64,000 nucleotides of DNA, from contig CAXBOS010000001.1 in assembly GCA_963977415.1 (NCBI GenBank), positions 186,001 to 250,000 of the forward strand, read 5' to 3'. Below are positions 53,873-62,500 of the stretch, piece after piece (position 1 is the first letter of the stretch; the number at the start of each line of letters is the position of its first letter). This DNA is from Croceimicrobium sp963977415 (GTDB lineage Bacteria; Bacteroidota; Bacteroidia; Flavobacteriales; Schleiferiaceae). Position numbers and translations under genes: made by a program. The notes beneath the pieces were generated by a model. It saw only the letters and a program-made list of their open reading frames with translations, was not told where the DNA came from and made no database searches.

Positions 53873-55626
53873 TATTTACCTTTCTGCTCTAAAGCAATTC
53901 CTAATTCTTTTAATTGTTCAGCATCGATAGGGGAAGGGCTGTTGATCATTAAATCGCGGCCGGAATTGTTTTTAGGGAAAGCAATAAAGTCGCGGATGGT
54001 TTCTGAACCGCCAAGTAGCGCCACCAAACGATCGAAGCCAAAGGCAATCCCACCGTGGGGAGGGGCGCCATATTCAAAGGCATCCATTAAAAAGCCAAAT
54101 TGCGCTTTGGCCTCTTCCGGGCTGAAGCCAAGCACTTCAAACATGCGGCTTTGTACGGCGCGATCGTGGATACGAATTGAACCCCCGCCAATTTCATTCC
54201 CGTTTAAAACAATATCGTAGGCATTGGCGCGTACTTTGCCAGGATCCGTATCTAAAAGTGCAAAGTCTTCGAGCTTAGGTGAAGTAAAAGGATGGTGCAT
54301 TGCGTGGAAGCGACCACTTTCTTCATCCCATTCTAATAAGGGGAAGTCAACTACCCAAAGTGGGGCATACTCGTCTGCTTTACGCAAGCCTAATTCTTCG
54401 GCCATATACAGGCGTAATTCGCTCATGGCTTTACGCGTTTTGGTTTCGGCGCCGGCTAAAACCAAAATTAAATCGCCCGGCTTAGAACCACATTGCTGAT
54501 GCCAAAGGGCCTGCTCTTCTTCGCTGTAAAATTTGTCGACCGAAGATTTAAAACTCCCGTCTTCGTTGTACTTCGACCAAATTAGGCCGTTCATACCAAT
54601 CTGCGGACGCTTCACCCAATTGGTAATAGCATCTAGCTGTTTGCGGGTATAGCTTGCACAGTTTTCGACCGAAATCGCTAGTACTGTTTCGGCATCATCA
54701 AAAACTTGGAAGCCTTTATTCTGAACCAAATTATTGATTTGGTTTAATTTCATTTCAAAGCGAATATCGGGCTTGTCGTTGCCGTATTGTTCCATCGCTT
54801 CGGCGTATGTAAGAACAGGGAAGTTTTCTACTTCCACACCTTTAATATCCTTTAGTAGAGATTTTACAAATTTTTCGAAGGTGCTTAAAATATCAGCTTG
54901 CTCTACGAAAGCCATTTCACAGTCGATTTGGGTAAACTCGGGTTGGCGATCAGCGCGTAAATCTTCGTCTCTAAAGCATCTTACAATTTGGTAGTAGCGG
55001 TCGTAACCAGAAACCATTAAAAGTTGTTTGAAGGTCTGAGGCGATTGCGGTAAAGCGTAAAATTGCCCCTCGTTCATGCGAGAAGGCACCACAAAATCGC
55101 GGGCACCCTCGGGGGTAGATTTGATTAAATAAGGTGTTTCGATCTCTAAAAAGTCGGCACTATTTAAAAAAGCTCTGGCCGCTTGAGCCACTTTATGACG
55201 AAGCATAATGTTTTTCTTAACGGGCTCACGACGCAAGTCTAAATAGCGATATTTCATGCGGAGCTCCTCGCCACCGTCACTTTCTTCTTCTATGGTAAAT
55301 GGTGGAGTAAGAGAGGCATTAAGAATGTCAAGCTTTGTTACTTTAATTTCAATTTCACCCGTCGACATTTTAGGGTTTTTATTCTCCCGTTCTAAAACTT
55401 CGCCGGTAATACTAATAACATATTCGCGTCCTAATTTTCGTGCTTTAAGCAGAAGGGCCTCATCTACACCATCGTTAAAAGCCAATTGAGTAATGCCATA
55501 GCGATCGCGCAAATCGATGAAGGTCATGCCTCCAAGGTTTCTAATTTTTTGCACCCAGCCACTAAGTCTAACTTCTTGTCCAATAAATGAGGCGTTTAAT
55601 TGCCCGCAGGTATGAGATCGATACAT
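53872..55626 (-). CDS. aspS: Aspartyl-tRNA synthetase
   Basis: A 584-residue bacterial-type AspRS: N-terminal OB-fold (GWVQKIRNLGGMTFIDLRDRYG), class II motif 2 (RCFRDEDLRADRQPEFTQ), a GAD insertion (about 290-415) and motif 3 (GIAFGFDRLVALL). It charges tRNA-Asp, or also tRNA-Asn if no AsnRS exists; not decidable here. It leads the aspS-ClC pair. An exact minus -7 element is at 55645-55652. Confidence 0.96.
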   Translation of the reverse strand: MYRSHTCGQLNASFIGQEVRLSGWVQKIRNLGGMTFIDLRDRYGITQLAFNDGVDEALLLKARKLGREYVISITGEVLERENKNPKMSTGEIEIKVTKLDILNASLTPPFTIEEESDGGEELRMKYRYLDLRREPVKKNIMLRHKVAQAARAFLNSADFLEIETPYLIKSTPEGARDFVVPSRMNEGQFYALPQSPQTFKQLLMVSGYDRYYQIVRCFRDEDLRADRQPEFTQIDCEMAFVEQADILSTFEKFVKSLLKDIKGVEVENFPVLTYAEAMEQYGNDKPDIRFEMKLNQINNLVQNKGFQVFDDAETVLAISVENCASYTRKQLDAITNWVKRPQIGMNGLIWSKYNEDGSFKSSVDKFYSEEEQALWHQQCGSKPGDLILVLAGAETKTRKAMSELRLYMAEELGLRKADEYAPLWVVDFPLLEWDEESGRFHAMHHPFTSPKLEDFALLDTDPGKVRANAYDIVLNGNEIGGGSIRIHDRAVQSRMFEVLGFSPEEAKAQFGFLMDAFEYGAPPHGGIAFGFDRLVALLGGSETIRDFIAFPKNNSGRDLMINSPSPIDAEQLKELGIALEQKGK

Positions 55627-55644
55627 GTATTAATATTTAGCCGG

Positions 55645-55652
55645 CAAAATTA
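55645..55652 (-). promoter_or_regulatory. -7 promoter element for aspS
   Basis: Minus-strand TAATTTTG, an exact TAnnTTTG match ending 19 nt before the aspS start. Confidence 0.5.
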
Positions 55653-55714
55653 CAATATCTAAAGGCTTCCCTATTTTTGAAGCGCTTTAATTAGCACAAA
55701 ATTTCAAATGTATT

Positions 55715-56155
55715 ATGATAGAGCCTTTCGACGATAATTATTTTATGCGCCAAGCCTTGGTAGAGGCGCAATTAGCCATGGAAGAAGATGAGGTTCCGGT
55801 TGGTGCGGTAGTGGTTAGTAAGGGGAAAATTATTGGTCGCGGCCGCAATCAAACCGAGCGTTTGTTGGATGTTACCGCACATGCCGAAATTTTAGCCATC
55901 TCGGCGGCAGCCAATTACCTTGGTGCTAAGTATTTAAGAGACTGTATTTTATATGTAACATTAGAACCTTGCAATATGTGTGCGGGCGCTTTATTCTGGT
56001 CGCAAATTGGCAAGGTGGTTTTTGGAGCGGAAGATGAAAAAAGAGGGTTTTTAAAGGAAGGCGGGAAATTACATCCTAAAACCCAACTCATTGGCCCCAT
56101 AATGCGTGAAGAAAGTAGTGAACTGTTGAAACAATTTTTTAGGGGGAAAAGATGA
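55715..56155 (+). CDS. tadA: tRNA adenosine(34) deaminase TadA
   Basis: A 146-residue zinc deaminase with H56-A-E58 (THE-like TAHAEIL) and P-C86-x2-C89 (EPCNMC), typical of TadA, which converts A34 to inosine in tRNA-Arg. Normal length. It is divergent from aspS and separated from it by 88 nt. Confidence 0.92.
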   Translation: MIEPFDDNYFMRQALVEAQLAMEEDEVPVGAVVVSKGKIIGRGRNQTERLLDVTAHAEILAISAAANYLGAKYLRDCILYVTLEPCNMCAGALFWSQIGKVVFGAEDEKRGFLKEGGKLHPKTQLIGPIMREESSELLKQFFRGKR

Positions 56156-56207
56156 GTTTTAGTAAGTTTCACTTAAATTTTGTACCTTATAGCTCAATAT
56201 TCTAGCA

Positions 56208-56690
56208 ATGTTTGTTACTAACCTCCAAATTCGAAAAACCCTTCAGCTGGCGCCGATCGCCTTGGTTACCTTAATTGTTGCCGATTTAGTTTTGCTTTTT
56301 GTCCCTAACTTTTTAGGGGGACTAGCACTGAATGGTTATCTCACCACAATTATCACTTTCGCGATTGTATTGTTTTATGCCTTTTTTGGCTTTCCCATGT
56401 TTAGCTTTAATGCGGAAAGTGATCGTATTAAAATCAAATCTCATCTTGCTTTAAGCACCGTTTTTGGTAAAACCTTATCGGTTCCCAAAATGAATATTAC
56501 CGACCTTAAAATTGACATGAGCGGCTATCGAAAAAAATTGGTGATAACCTATATCAACTCCCAAGGGAAAGAGGTTTCGGATAAATTTTCCATTACCATT
56601 TTAAGTAAACGCAAATTGGCAATGCTCGAAAAAGCAGTGGAGAGCTTTGCACAAGAAAAGTCTCCCGTTAACTTGCATTTCTTTATCTAA
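56208..56690 (+). CDS. Hypothetical protein with two membrane helices
   Basis: A 160-residue protein with two hydrophobic helices (about 14-34 and 44-62) and a beta-rich cytoplasmic domain resembling a PH-like fold (FSFNAESDRIKIKSH, KLVITYINSQGKEVSDKF). I do not recognise it. It starts 52 nt after tadA and may be co-transcribed. Confidence 0.6.
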   Translation: MFVTNLQIRKTLQLAPIALVTLIVADLVLLFVPNFLGGLALNGYLTTIITFAIVLFYAFFGFPMFSFNAESDRIKIKSHLALSTVFGKTLSVPKMNITDLKIDMSGYRKKLVITYINSQGKEVSDKFSITILSKRKLAMLEKAVESFAQEKSPVNLHFFI

Positions 56691-56750
56691 TTCATAGTCC
56701 TAAGCTATCATTCTATAATCCTATCATTTAGGGACGAGAGTTTATAATTG

Positions 56751-56758
56751 TACCTTTG
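56751..56758 (+). promoter_or_regulatory. -7 promoter element for bacilliredoxin
   Basis: TACCTTTG, an exact TAnnTTTG match, ends 20 nt before the ATG at 56778. It overlaps the in-frame TTG at 56748, which is rejected as a start. Confidence 0.55.
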
Positions 56759-56777
56759 TGGTCCAAAATTAAATATT

Positions 56778-57188
56778 ATGTACCCAGAAGATATCATTGC
56801 TCCTATGCGAGCCGACTTAAGTCAAGTTGGTGTAATTGAAACTCGCACCAAAGAAGAAGTAGAAAGCAATATTAAAGCAGAAGGAACAACCTTAGTGGTT
56901 ATCAATTCCGTTTGTGGATGCGCCGCTGCCAATGCTCGTCCTGCCATTAAAATGGCATCGCAGCACAGCAAGTTGCCTAGTCGAATGATTACCGCTTTCG
57001 CAGGAAATGATGTTGAAGCCGTTAACACCGCTCGTGCTATGATGGCTCCTTTTCCACCATCATCGCCTAGTATTGCCTTGTTTAAAGATGGTAATTTAGT
57101 GCACATGATTGAGCGTCATCACATCGAAGGTCGCGCAGCTGAAGCCATTGCCGACAATATTAAAATGGCTTTCGACGAGTACTGCTAG
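56778..57188 (+). CDS. Bacilliredoxin BrxA/BrxB family (YphP/YqiW)
   Basis: A 136-residue protein with the C46-G-C48 redox motif (VCGCAAANARPA) of bacilliredoxins, which remove bacillithiol from mixed disulfides in Firmicutes and have homologues in Bacteroidota. The rest is a thioredoxin-like fold. Whether this organism makes bacillithiol is not shown here. Terminator at 57211. Confidence 0.85.
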   Translation: MYPEDIIAPMRADLSQVGVIETRTKEEVESNIKAEGTTLVVINSVCGCAAANARPAIKMASQHSKLPSRMITAFAGNDVEAVNTARAMMAPFPPSSPSIALFKDGNLVHMIERHHIEGRAAEAIADNIKMAFDEYC

Positions 57189-57210
57189 ACTCGAAAAAGA
57201 ATAACTACCC

Positions 57211-57244
57211 AAGCCGCTTGTCTTTAGGATAAGCGGCTTTTTTT
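57211..57244 (+). terminator. Intrinsic terminator of bacilliredoxin gene
   Basis: AAGCCGCTT (57211-57219) pairs with AAGCGGCTT (57231-57239), followed by T to 57244. Confidence 0.8.
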
Positions 57245-57370
57245 AGGCCTAATCTGCGCTAAGCTGGGTCAAGCCAAGATGAATATGAAATAGAATTATT
57301 GGATTATTCAATTGATAAAGAGTCTGAAGCCTAATTTTACGACGAACTCATCTTGATTAGCAAACATATC

Positions 57371-57405
57371 AAATAAAAAAGCCCGACCATAAATGGCCGG
57401 GCTTT
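57371..57405 (-). terminator. Intrinsic terminator of glycan-binding gene
   Basis: AAAGCCCG-a-CCAT (57378-57390) pairs with ATGG-c-CGGGCTTT (57393-57405); the minus strand then runs into T. Confidence 0.8.
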
Positions 57406-57426
57406 AACAATTAGACTAAAACAAAT

Positions 57427-59097
57427 CTATTTTAATACTACTTTTTGAGTAGCAGTAAGTCCTGATTGGTTAGAAACATTTACTAGGTAAACACCAGTAG
57501 TTAAATCACCAGCATTCCATTGTACGTTGTTTTCAACATTGCTGAAAGAAGCTACTACTGAACCAGTAAGGTTGTAGATGCGTACTTCGTGTTTTCCAGC
57601 AGGAACTTCAATATTGGTAATACCATTGCTTGGGTTAGGGTAAATATTTACGCTAGCGCTGAAGTCTTCTAATATGCCAATAGAAGCACAATCTTCCCAA
57701 GGGGCAGAAATAGTTTTTGGCTGATCATCTGGGCGTTGGTAAAAACGGTTGAAGTCACCAGTACCAGAAGGCTCTAAACAAGTATTGTTTGTTGCATTAA
57801 TAAAACTTTCTTCAACTTGCGTTCCTGTTCCATCTTCGATCATGTATTTGAAGGCGATTTTTCCTGGGCAAATTTGATTTACCGTAGTTTCGAAAACACC
57901 TGGCTGAGTAGCGGAAGCAGTAAGCTCGATAGCACCTCCTTGCCACTGAGGGTCGGTAAAGTCACCAATTAAAAATACTTTAACGAAACTAGCAGGACCA
58001 TTACTCATATCTACTTGGAAAGTAATGTCTGATGGGTTAGGCTGTGGAGGACAAGCACCTGAAGTAGCAACACCAAAACAACGGGCAGGAACTAAAGTGT
58101 CGCCAGTAAAGCTAACTACATTGTTTCCACCTGGTTCCCAAGTAGGGTTTCCACCTTTAATAATACGCGCTTTGTAAGTAAACTCTGGAGAAGGAACTCT
58201 AACGGTGATGTCATAAATCATATCTCCATCAGGGTCACTTAAAAAGTCACCACCGCCCCAGCCGTTGTACGGGCCAGCGAAGTCTACTGAATCAGTTGCT
58301 GGGTCGAAGTTACAAGAAGCTCCGCTCATATCAACTTGAATAGTAACGTTAAATGTATCGGGTATGAAACAAGGACCGCACTGTGCAAAGCAAGTAGGAC
58401 CAAATACAGTATCACCAGCAATAATTAACTGACGGTTGTTGTTTACCGAGCATCCAGAAGGAACTCCTTCGTCTGTACCCCAAGCACCACCATTTAGGTA
58501 CTTGAAATTCATAGTATCGTTAGTAGGAACATAAGCAATATGACGGTAGATGCTATCACCCAACACATCATATAACTGAGTAGTACCAGGAGACCATCCT
58601 TGGAAATCACCTGCTACGCTTACAATAGGATCAATAGAAGCTTCTAAGCCCATATCTAATACTAAAGAAACAGCAGAATGACCAGCAGGAGCGGCACCTC
58701 CAAATAAAACAGCAGCTAAGGTGTCGCTGCCATTTAAGCGAACCCAACGGTTACTGTTGCCATTGTCATAGCCTAAACCAGCACTTACTTGGCTAGCGGC
58801 AGGAACACCTTCGTCGTCGCCCCAAGCATTACCGTTAAGAAATTTGAATTGGTAAACTCCGTCAGGGATGTTTACCGTCACAGCGTAGATAGTAGAAGTA
58901 CCAACCTGTGTTAAAGCGGTTGCGGCGGGATCCCAGTTGCCAGCAGCACCTGCAGCGGCCTGAAAATCACCTGCAATGTGTACACCATTGGCGCTAACTG
59001 TTTGGCCAGCCATATCTACCTGAAAGGTAAGATTACTCTGAGCCCACGCAGCACCACCGATCAGCATCGCCATCGCCAGTGTGTAGATTTTTTTCAT
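57427..59097 (-). CDS. Secreted four-domain starch-binding-like protein with T9SS sorting domain
   Basis: A 556-residue protein with a signal peptide (1-19) and four SusE/F- or CBM-like beta-sandwich domains (about 20-125, 135-235, 245-340, 350-450), each with phrases such as VHIAGDFQ, SVAGDFQGWSPG, FKYLNGGAWG and FLIGDFTDPQW. The C-terminus (about 485-556, from VNIYPNPSNG) is a T9SS sorting domain. It is divergent from the GH13 amylase, so it probably binds starch or glycogen at the cell surface. No catalytic site is seen. Confidence 0.82.
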   Translation of the reverse strand: MKKIYTLAMAMLIGGAAWAQSNLTFQVDMAGQTVSANGVHIAGDFQAAAGAAGNWDPAATALTQVGTSTIYAVTVNIPDGVYQFKFLNGNAWGDDEGVPAASQVSAGLGYDNGNSNRWVRLNGSDTLAAVLFGGAAPAGHSAVSLVLDMGLEASIDPIVSVAGDFQGWSPGTTQLYDVLGDSIYRHIAYVPTNDTMNFKYLNGGAWGTDEGVPSGCSVNNNRQLIIAGDTVFGPTCFAQCGPCFIPDTFNVTIQVDMSGASCNFDPATDSVDFAGPYNGWGGGDFLSDPDGDMIYDITVRVPSPEFTYKARIIKGGNPTWEPGGNNVVSFTGDTLVPARCFGVATSGACPPQPNPSDITFQVDMSNGPASFVKVFLIGDFTDPQWQGGAIELTASATQPGVFETTVNQICPGKIAFKYMIEDGTGTQVEESFINATNNTCLEPSGTGDFNRFYQRPDDQPKTISAPWEDCASIGILEDFSASVNIYPNPSNGITNIEVPAGKHEVRIYNLTGSVVASFSNVENNVQWNAGDLTTGVYLVNVSNQSGLTATQKVVLK

Positions 59098-59132
59098 GAT
59101 AAAAAATTTAAATAGTGAATTAAGTAAGTGTA

Positions 59133-59186
59133 AATATTACATTTATTAGACAAATTAACGAAAAATATTACGGATATAGTAATATT
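59133..59186. promoter_or_regulatory. Operator-like AATATTAC repeats in divergent promoter region
   Basis: AATATTAC occurs at 59133-59140 and 59164-59171, and its inverted form GTAATATT at 59179-59186. The last two form a perfect 8-bp palindrome with a 7-bp centre, and the first copy is 31 bp (three helical turns) away. It lies between two divergent starts 114 bp apart, suggesting shared control. Confidence 0.4.
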
Positions 59187-59211
59187 GCCATAAGCTAAAA
59201 CGTAATTTTTA

Positions 59212-61026
59212 ATGTTTCAAAAGTACAACCTCATTCTCCTGACCCTTTTGGTCTTAGGCACAATTAAGGGCGCCAGCGCGCAAACCCAAGCATTTCCGCC
59301 ACATTGGTTTAAAGGACTGCAAAACCAAGAGCTTGAAATCTTGCTCTATTCCCCTAATGGGTTTAAGTCTTTACCTACATGTAAAGCAGACAATATTGAG
59401 GCTGAGGCGAGCTTTGCCACTAACCACGATTACGTTTACCTTAAGGTGAACTTAGAAAATTTTGAAGGGAATAGCTTTAAAATTGATTGTGGTAAAACTA
59501 AGATCGAGTACCAACTTAAAGAGCCGAAAACAAAGCCAGCCGGACTTAATCCTAGCGATGCGATCTACCTAATTTCACCCGATCGATTCGTAAATGCCGA
59601 TCCGAAAAATGATTATGTAAAAGGTATGAACGAGAAAAAATACGGGCGTGAATACCCCTTTGGTCGTCACGGTGGCGACTTAGCGGGGATCATCTCTAAA
59701 CTCGATTATATTCAAGATTTGGGTTTCACCGCTACTTGGTCTTGTCCCTTGTTAACCAATAATGAGTTTAAAGAATCCTACCACGGCTATGCCATTACGG
59801 ATCATTATAATATCGATCCTCGCTTTGGCTCCAATACTCTTTTTGCCACTTACGTAGATGCGTCTCATGCTAGAGGCATGAAAGTAATAATGGATGTGGT
59901 TTATAATCACTTTGGTTCGCAGCATTTACTGCATCTTAATCCCCCCGACAGCAATTTCTTTCATTTCGATATGAAGAAAATACGCAGCAACTTCCGCGCA
60001 GTAAACTTAATGGATCCGCATGTTTCGGCTGCTGATAAAAAGCAATTTAGCAATGGCTGGTTTGATGATCATATGCCCGATGTAAATCAGCAAGATCCGC
60101 ACATGGCTGCCTTTTTAATTCAAAATTCACTGTGGTGGATATTAGAATATGGCTTGGATGCTTTTCGAATTGACACCTATGCTTATCCCGACCAGAAATT
60201 TATGGCCGAATTGGGTGCGCGCATTAAAGCAGAAGTGCCCAACTTTTTCCTCTTCGGGGAAATTTGGGTTCACATGCCCGAAATTCAAAGTTATTTCGCC
60301 GGCGATAATCGCTACAATCCTTATCACTCGCATTTAGATGCGGTAACTGATTTTCAGTTTAAGTATGCGGTAAAGGAAAGTGTTGATCAACACCAAGGAT
60401 GGACCAGTGGAGTAGCCAAATTATACTACCGCTTGGCAGCAGATTATTTGTACAAAAACCCCGAAAACCTCGTAACCTTTGTCGACAATCACGATGAGGC
60501 GCGCATTTTTGGGGAACTGCACGAAGACCTTAGTAAACTGAAAGTTACCTTAGGTATTCTTTATACCATGAGGGGCATTCCCTCGACCTATTACGGGACT
60601 GAAATTTTAATGAAGGAAACCGAGAATCATGGGGTAATTCGCGAGGATTTTCCCGGAGGATTTGCGGGTGATTCACTGGATAAATTTACCGCCCAAGGCA
60701 GAACGGCTAGCGAGAATGAAGCCTTTGATTATATAAAAACACTACTAAACTGGCGCAAAAGCTCGGAGGCCATTACCGAGGGTTCTTTCACGCACTTTGT
60801 GCCGGCAGACGATGTTTATGTGTACGCACGCATCAGCGCAAGCGATACCGTTTTAGTTTTGGTAAACACCAACCAAAATGATAGCCGTATGGTAGACTTG
60901 AAACGTTTTGAGGAAGTTTGGCCGCAAGGCACGGAGGCTATAAATGTGCTTTCGCAAAATGCGTTTAGTGGCAATAGCATTGAACTGCCCAAAATGAGCA
61001 TTAGCATTTTACAAAAGAAGAAATGA
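59212..61026 (+). CDS. GH13 alpha-amylase / cyclomaltodextrinase-type enzyme
   Basis: A 604-residue glycosidase with a signal peptide (about 1-23) and an N-terminal beta-sandwich before the TIM barrel. GH13 motifs: DVVYNH at 228-233, FRIDTYAY with nucleophile D321, FGEIWV with acid/base E350 and FVDNHDEA with D428. It hydrolyses alpha-1,4 glucans; the exact specificity is unknown. It is divergent from the glycan-binding T9SS protein and is followed 40 nt later by an S9-like hydrolase. It has no T9SS domain, so a periplasmic role is likely. Confidence 0.88.
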   Translation: MFQKYNLILLTLLVLGTIKGASAQTQAFPPHWFKGLQNQELEILLYSPNGFKSLPTCKADNIEAEASFATNHDYVYLKVNLENFEGNSFKIDCGKTKIEYQLKEPKTKPAGLNPSDAIYLISPDRFVNADPKNDYVKGMNEKKYGREYPFGRHGGDLAGIISKLDYIQDLGFTATWSCPLLTNNEFKESYHGYAITDHYNIDPRFGSNTLFATYVDASHARGMKVIMDVVYNHFGSQHLLHLNPPDSNFFHFDMKKIRSNFRAVNLMDPHVSAADKKQFSNGWFDDHMPDVNQQDPHMAAFLIQNSLWWILEYGLDAFRIDTYAYPDQKFMAELGARIKAEVPNFFLFGEIWVHMPEIQSYFAGDNRYNPYHSHLDAVTDFQFKYAVKESVDQHQGWTSGVAKLYYRLAADYLYKNPENLVTFVDNHDEARIFGELHEDLSKLKVTLGILYTMRGIPSTYYGTEILMKETENHGVIREDFPGGFAGDSLDKFTAQGRTASENEAFDYIKTLLNWRKSSEAITEGSFTHFVPADDVYVYARISASDTVLVLVNTNQNDSRMVDLKRFEEVWPQGTEAINVLSQNAFSGNSIELPKMSISILQKKK

Positions 61027-61066
61027 AATTGGTAACTTGAAGCCCCAAACTTTTTGACCAATTTCA

Positions 61067-62029
61067 ATGAGACATCTTACCCTTTCTTTTTTACTGTTTT
61101 TTTCAGCTAGCTGTTTTGGTCAAAGCGAAAACTTGCTGTTGGAGAAAAAGCTAATTAGTGATTATACTAAATTCCCAGTTTACAAGCATTTAGTTGAAGA
61201 GGGACAGTGGAAAGACGCCTACCGTTATATTGATGATATTGAGCTTTATAGCATTACTTATTTGAGTGAAGGCCTAAAAGTAAAGGGTTTGCTGGTTAAG
61301 CCGAAAGGAAAAGAAAAGCTTCCCGCTATAATTTACAACCGCGGTGGTAATCGGGAGTTTGGTCAATTAGTGATATCTACAGGACTGCTAACTTTAAGAG
61401 AAATCGCCAAGGAAGGCTATGTTGTTATTGCCAGTCAGTACCGCGGCGTAGTAGGCGGTGAGGGGCAAGAGCAATTTGGCGGCGATGATATAAATGACGT
61501 CTTAGCCTTAATTGATGTTTTGGCTGAAATTGAAGAAGCGGATAGTGATAGAATAGGAATGCTCGGTTGGAGCAGAGGTGGTATGATGACCTATCTAGCT
61601 TTAGCGAAAAGCGATAAAATAAAAGCGGCCGCGGTAGGTGGAGCCGTTTCCGATTTGGAAGCGATGGTGCAAGATCGCCCCGAATTCGAAGAACATGTTT
61701 TAGGCGAATTGATTCCCCAGTATAAAGAGAATCGGGCAACCGAATTAGCCAGGCGTTCGGCTTTGCAATGGGTCGATCAATTAAATGCGAAAACCCCGAT
61801 ATTAATTTTACACGGTACAAGCGATTGGCGCGTAAAACCCGAGCAAAGTTTAAAAATGGCCATGGAGCTGAATCGCCTGCGTCGGCCTTATCGCCTTATC
61901 ATGTTTGAAGGCGGCGATCATGGTATTTCTGAACATAGAGATGAGCGTACGGCTCAGGTTTTAAGTTGGTTTAATCGCTACTTGAAGAATGATGAAAAAC
62001 TACCCGATATGGAGTTTCATGGGAAGTAG
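61067..62029 (+). CDS. Alpha/beta hydrolase, S9/prolyl oligopeptidase-like
   Basis: A 320-residue exported hydrolase (signal about 1-18) with catalytic S169 (GWSRGG), D253 (HGTSDWRV) and H285 (GGDHGIS). The fold resembles the catalytic domain of S9 peptidases without the propeller, so an acyl-peptide or ester substrate is possible. Start 40 nt after the amylase suggests co-transcription. Confidence 0.8.
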   Translation: MRHLTLSFLLFFSASCFGQSENLLLEKKLISDYTKFPVYKHLVEEGQWKDAYRYIDDIELYSITYLSEGLKVKGLLVKPKGKEKLPAIIYNRGGNREFGQLVISTGLLTLREIAKEGYVVIASQYRGVVGGEGQEQFGGDDINDVLALIDVLAEIEEADSDRIGMLGWSRGGMMTYLALAKSDKIKAAAVGGAVSDLEAMVQDRPEFEEHVLGELIPQYKENRATELARRSALQWVDQLNAKTPILILHGTSDWRVKPEQSLKMAMELNRLRRPYRLIMFEGGDHGISEHRDERTAQVLSWFNRYLKNDEKLPDMEFHGK

Positions 62030-62500
62030 TATTGTTTGAAAGAAGATAGGAGGAAAGCCACTTTAAAAAGCTGAGTTTGGCCTAAAATTATAGCCTCATA
62101 TTTTTATGAAAAGGAAAGGCTTTTCTAAACAGTCGAGTTTTACGACTTAGCATTCCGCTCAATCCTGTTGGCTTCGCCACTGCGAAGTTGAATTACTAGT
62201 TAAATGGTCTGTGGCCTTATTTTACTTGGAATTGACACTTAATAATCTAGTATTTTGGGTCAGTTTGCACCAATTGAGCGTGGCTCCTTCCAGTTGTTTT
62301 AATATTTTAAACCCCTTAGCTAACTAAAGTAAGAAGCAATAAATGCATTTTACTAGAACATTTTCTAGTAAAGGCGGTTTTCATGAGGGTGATTCAAAAT
62401 TCGGGTAGCTTTAAAGGATTAATGAGGGAAAGTTTGGAGGGTTAAAAGGGTGAAAAAAAGTATGAAGCCCAATAAAGTTAATTGTAAGGATTTAAAATAG
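62030..62500. other. 471-bp intergenic region with hairpins
   Basis: It holds short hairpins AGTCG/CGACT (62131-62147) and CTTCGC/GCGAAG (62172-62187), and a 10-bp perfect inverted repeat TTTACTAGAA/TTCTAGTAAA (62349-62372). I see no ORF, tRNA, T-run terminator or exact TAnnTTTG element. Confidence 0.45.

Noticed and set aside
54224..54499. Plus-strand ORFs within aspS
   Set aside because: Shadows of a well-supported essential gene.
56748..56778. TTG start at 56748 for the bacilliredoxin
   Set aside because: It overlaps an exact TAnnTTTG element; ATG at 56778 matches the family's usual start.
61425..61820. 131-residue minus-strand ORF
   Set aside because: Antisense shadow of the S9-like hydrolase with no domain or start context.
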